Part shown: positions 62,180 to 64,000 of the stretch, piece by piece | How the letters are laid out: the number at the start of each line of letters is the position of its first letter | Position numbering within the stretch: the first letter of the stretch is position 1 | DNA from: Noviluteimonas lactosilytica | GTDB lineage: Bacteria > Pseudomonadota > Gammaproteobacteria > Xanthomonadales > Xanthomonadaceae | Length of the DNA stretch: 64,000 nt | Assembly (NCBI RefSeq): GCF_020866925.1 | Contig: NZ_JAJGAK010000003.1 | Coordinates: 62,001 to 126,000 of the forward strand | Direction: 5' to 3' | Translations under genes and position numbers: made by a program | The notes under the pieces: generated by a model | What the model saw: only the letters and a program-made list of their open reading frames with translations | Database searches by the model: none | Told to the model about the DNA's origin: nothing

Positions 62180-63079
62180 ATGGAAGTCCGTTCGAATCGC
62201 CCGCGCAGGGCCTTGAAGATCGCATTGCTGGCCACCGCCGTGGTGGTGTCCGGCACGGCCTTCGCCTGTATCTGCACGACGGGCACGATCATCGCGAGGA
62301 AGTTCTACGACGCCAACGCCAACGGCATCCAGGAGCCGACGGAAGTGCGCATGTCCAATTGGCCGATGACGCTCGGTTCGGCGTCGCTCGGCGTGCTGGG
62401 CACGCTCAAGACCGACAGCTTCGGATACGCGCAGTTCTCGTACGTGCCGGTCGGCACCGATTACACGGTGAAGGAAGGCACGCCACTGGAAGGCAACTGG
62501 AAGCAGACCGCGCCCACCGTCAACGGCGTGCCGGTCAATCCGGTCACCGGCATCAAGGTGCTTGCGGGCAAGACGACGCACGTCGCCTTCGGCAACTACT
62601 GCACGAAGCCGAGCGGCGGTCGCACGCCGGGCTTCTGGCACAACAGGAACGGCTTGGCGACGATGCTCGACGGCTCGCCGTCCAGCCTGTTGCCGGAGCT
62701 GAACCTGCTGGTCGGCCTCAACCTGGTGAACAAGGACGGCAGCGCGTTCGATCCGGTGTCGCATCCGCAGTTCGCCGCGTGGCTGCTCGCCAGCGACGCG
62801 ACCAACATGGCGAACAGGCTGTCTTCGCACCTGGCCGCGATGCGGCTCAACGTCGAAGCCAACTTCGTCAACGGCAATCGGATCTACGCACCGTTCGGCG
62901 GCTCGATCAACGCGCTCATCGCCGCAGCCAACGCGTCACTCGCCGCGAATCCGTACACGCCGGCGGGCCATCCGCAGCGCGCTTACCAGGAACGCCTGAA
63001 GAACTACCTCGACGCGTTGAACAACGGCGCCGGCGTGGTGAATCCGACGCCCTGCACGCGCACGTTCGCTCCTTACTGA
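62180..63079 (+). CDS. Secreted protein with prealbumin-like start and GFW/ANFV domain, paralog A
   Basis: 299 residues. A signal peptide (LKIALLATAVVVSGTAFA) precedes an SdrD B-like/prealbumin-like domain (KFYDANANGIQEPTEVRMSN, calcium-loop-like), a KPSGGRTPGFWHNRNG motif (about residues 154-169) and a C-terminal domain with ATNMANRLSSHLAAMRLNV and EANFVNGNRIYAPF. An ACGAGGTGCAC-type ribosome-binding site precedes the ATG. It is adjacent to paralog B (63280) and ends before a clear terminator. The function is unknown; similar modules occur in secreted and surface proteins of diverse bacteria. Confidence 0.7.
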   Translation: MEVRSNRPRRALKIALLATAVVVSGTAFACICTTGTIIARKFYDANANGIQEPTEVRMSNWPMTLGSASLGVLGTLKTDSFGYAQFSYVPVGTDYTVKEGTPLEGNWKQTAPTVNGVPVNPVTGIKVLAGKTTHVAFGNYCTKPSGGRTPGFWHNRNGLATMLDGSPSSLLPELNLLVGLNLVNKDGSAFDPVSHPQFAAWLLASDATNMANRLSSHLAAMRLNVEANFVNGNRIYAPFGGSINALIAAANASLAANPYTPAGHPQRAYQERLKNYLDALNNGAGVVNPTPCTRTFAPY

Positions 63080-63115
63080 CCGCGCACCTCGCACGGGTCG
63101 TCACCCGTCGGGACT

Positions 63116-63149
63116 ACAGGCCCTCGCGAAAGCGGGGGCCTGTTTTTTT
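63116..63149 (+). terminator. Intrinsic terminator between the secreted paralogs
   Basis: ACAGGCCCTCGC-GAAA-GCGGGGGCCTGT is a GC-rich stem with one mismatch-tolerant wobble and is followed by TTTTTTTG. It ends the paralog A transcript 37 bases past its stop, so paralog B has its own promoter in 63150-63279. Confidence 0.85.
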
Positions 63150-63279
63150 GTCCGCACGATTCATTCGTGTTGATGAATCTCTGCAGCAAGAAAAAATGGC
63201 CGCTGCGGAAATACAGCTGCGTTGGCACCGTTGCGTTCCCGCACATACCAAACGCAACACTCCCCCGAAGAGGTGACAC

Positions 63280-64000
63280 ATGGATATCCGCTCGAAGATC
63301 ACGCGCCGCACGCTGACGACGGCGCTGTTGGCCGCGACACTCGTCTCCGTTGCCGGCGCCGCCGTCGCGACCGAACCGTATCCCGGCAAGATCATCGTCA
63401 AGAAGTGGTACGACAGGAACGCTGACGGCATCTGGCAGATCACCGAACCGTCGCTCTCGAACTGGCCGATGACGCTCACGCCGCCGGGCACGACGCAACT
63501 CACCGTGGCGGGTGTCACCACGTTCGCGAACCTGACGCCGGGCACGTATTCGGTGCTCGAAGGCGTGCCGATCGAAACGAACTGGTTCCAGAGCGCGCCG
63601 CGCTCCAATGGCACGATCCTCAATCCGGTGACCCTGTACGTCGGTTCGTACCAGACCAAGACGATCAAGTTCGGCAACTACTGCAAGAAGCCGAGCGGCG
63701 GCAGGACGCCGGGGTTCTGGAGCAACCCGAATGGCGAAGCGCGGATCAACGACGGCGCCACCGGTGCGGCGCCGGAACTCGCGCTACTGAGCAGCCTCAA
63801 CCTCGTCGATGGCGCAGGCAATCCGTTCGATCCGACGACATACGCGGAGTTCGACACTTGGCTGCTCAACGGCAACGCCACCAACATGGCGTACATGCTG
63901 TCGGTGCACCTTGCCGCGATGACGCTCAATGTCGAAGCCAACTTCGTCAATCCGAACGCGTTCTATATCCCGGCGGGCAGCACGATCGGTGCGCTCCTGG
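63280..64000 (+). CDS. Secreted protein, paralog B, cut by the window end
   Basis: At least 240 codons from ATG at 63280, with no stop before the window end. The ribosome-binding region GAAGAGGTGACAC matches that of paralog A. A signal peptide (LTTALLAATLVSVAGAAVA) is followed by KIIVKKWYDRNADGIWQI, SNWPMTLTPPGTTQL, KPSGGRTPGFWSNPNG, and ATNMAYMLSVHLAAMTLNV, then EANFVNPNAF, all aligned with paralog A. The two are tandem duplicates separated by a terminator. The C-terminus is missing. Confidence 0.7.
   Translation, partial: MDIRSKITRRTLTTALLAATLVSVAGAAVATEPYPGKIIVKKWYDRNADGIWQITEPSLSNWPMTLTPPGTTQLTVAGVTTFANLTPGTYSVLEGVPIETNWFQSAPRSNGTILNPVTLYVGSYQTKTIKFGNYCKKPSGGRTPGFWSNPNGEARINDGATGAAPELALLSSLNLVDGAGNPFDPTTYAEFDTWLLNGNATNMAYMLSVHLAAMTLNVEANFVNPNAFYIPAGSTIGALL

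Overview
The window looks like chromosomal DNA of a high-GC gammaproteobacterium of the Xanthomonadaceae/Lysobacteraceae, most like Lysobacter or a near relative. The grounds are the housekeeping gene order (thrS-infC-rpmI-rplT-pheS-pheT-ihfA-merR; petA-petB-petC-sspA-sspB; ybeZ-ybeY-corC), an XAC0095-like small protein, an Oar-like TonB-dependent receptor, reprolysin-like secreted metalloproteases and a cytochrome b with the PVWY version of the Qo motif. No database search was possible, so names rest on recognised motifs, lengths and gene order.

Layout. 1-3200 is a mosaic accessory stretch: the 5' end of a nuclease-like gene leaving the left edge, small hypothetical genes, a long imperfect inverted repeat, and a truncated DNA-methylase remnant. 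It ends at tRNA-Pro (3249-3325). 3406-11029 is the minus-strand translation block, from thrS through infC (which appears to start at an ATC codon), rpmI, rplT, pheS, pheT and ihfA to a MerR regulator; tRNA-Val lies upstream. 11358-19535 holds three tandem paralogous secreted metalloproteases with Calx-beta-like domains. 19608-24824 has uvrB, an orphan pseudopilin, a CHAD protein and a membrane-bound alpha/beta hydrolase, followed by tRNA-Asn. 25067-31096 is a type IV pilus minor-pilin locus with unusually large PilV- and PilX-like proteins and no PilY1; a PilE-like pilin is divergent.

31131-42542 carries ppnN, the TonB-dependent receptor, marC, a degenerate short-chain dehydrogenase, grxD, sodB, purE-purK, a Trm112-like gene, nadC, a two-FHA membrane protein and a DUF3301-like gene. 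42607-46562 is the respiratory bc1 complex with sspA-sspB. 46687-54694 carries a lytic transglycosylase, miaB, an amidohydrolase and an ABC-2 exporter with HlyD and TetR partners. 54881-61767 is a plus-strand run: ybeZ, ybeY, corC, a DUF4105 protein, corA, cstA and ybdD. The right edge has two tandem paralogous secreted proteins, the second cut by the window end.

How the genes work together: the left block supplies initiation factor 3, ribosomal proteins L35 and L20 and the Thr and Phe tRNA synthetases; the pilin block builds the pilus tip; petABC feeds cytochrome c respiration, with sspAB giving stringent control and ClpXP delivery; ybeZ-ybeY-corC covers RNA maturation and ion handling. The most unusual parts are the three metalloproteases, the enlarged minor pilins, the tandem secreted proteins at the right edge and the mosaic left end. 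I found no CRISPR array, intact insertion sequence, complete prophage or recognisable defence island.
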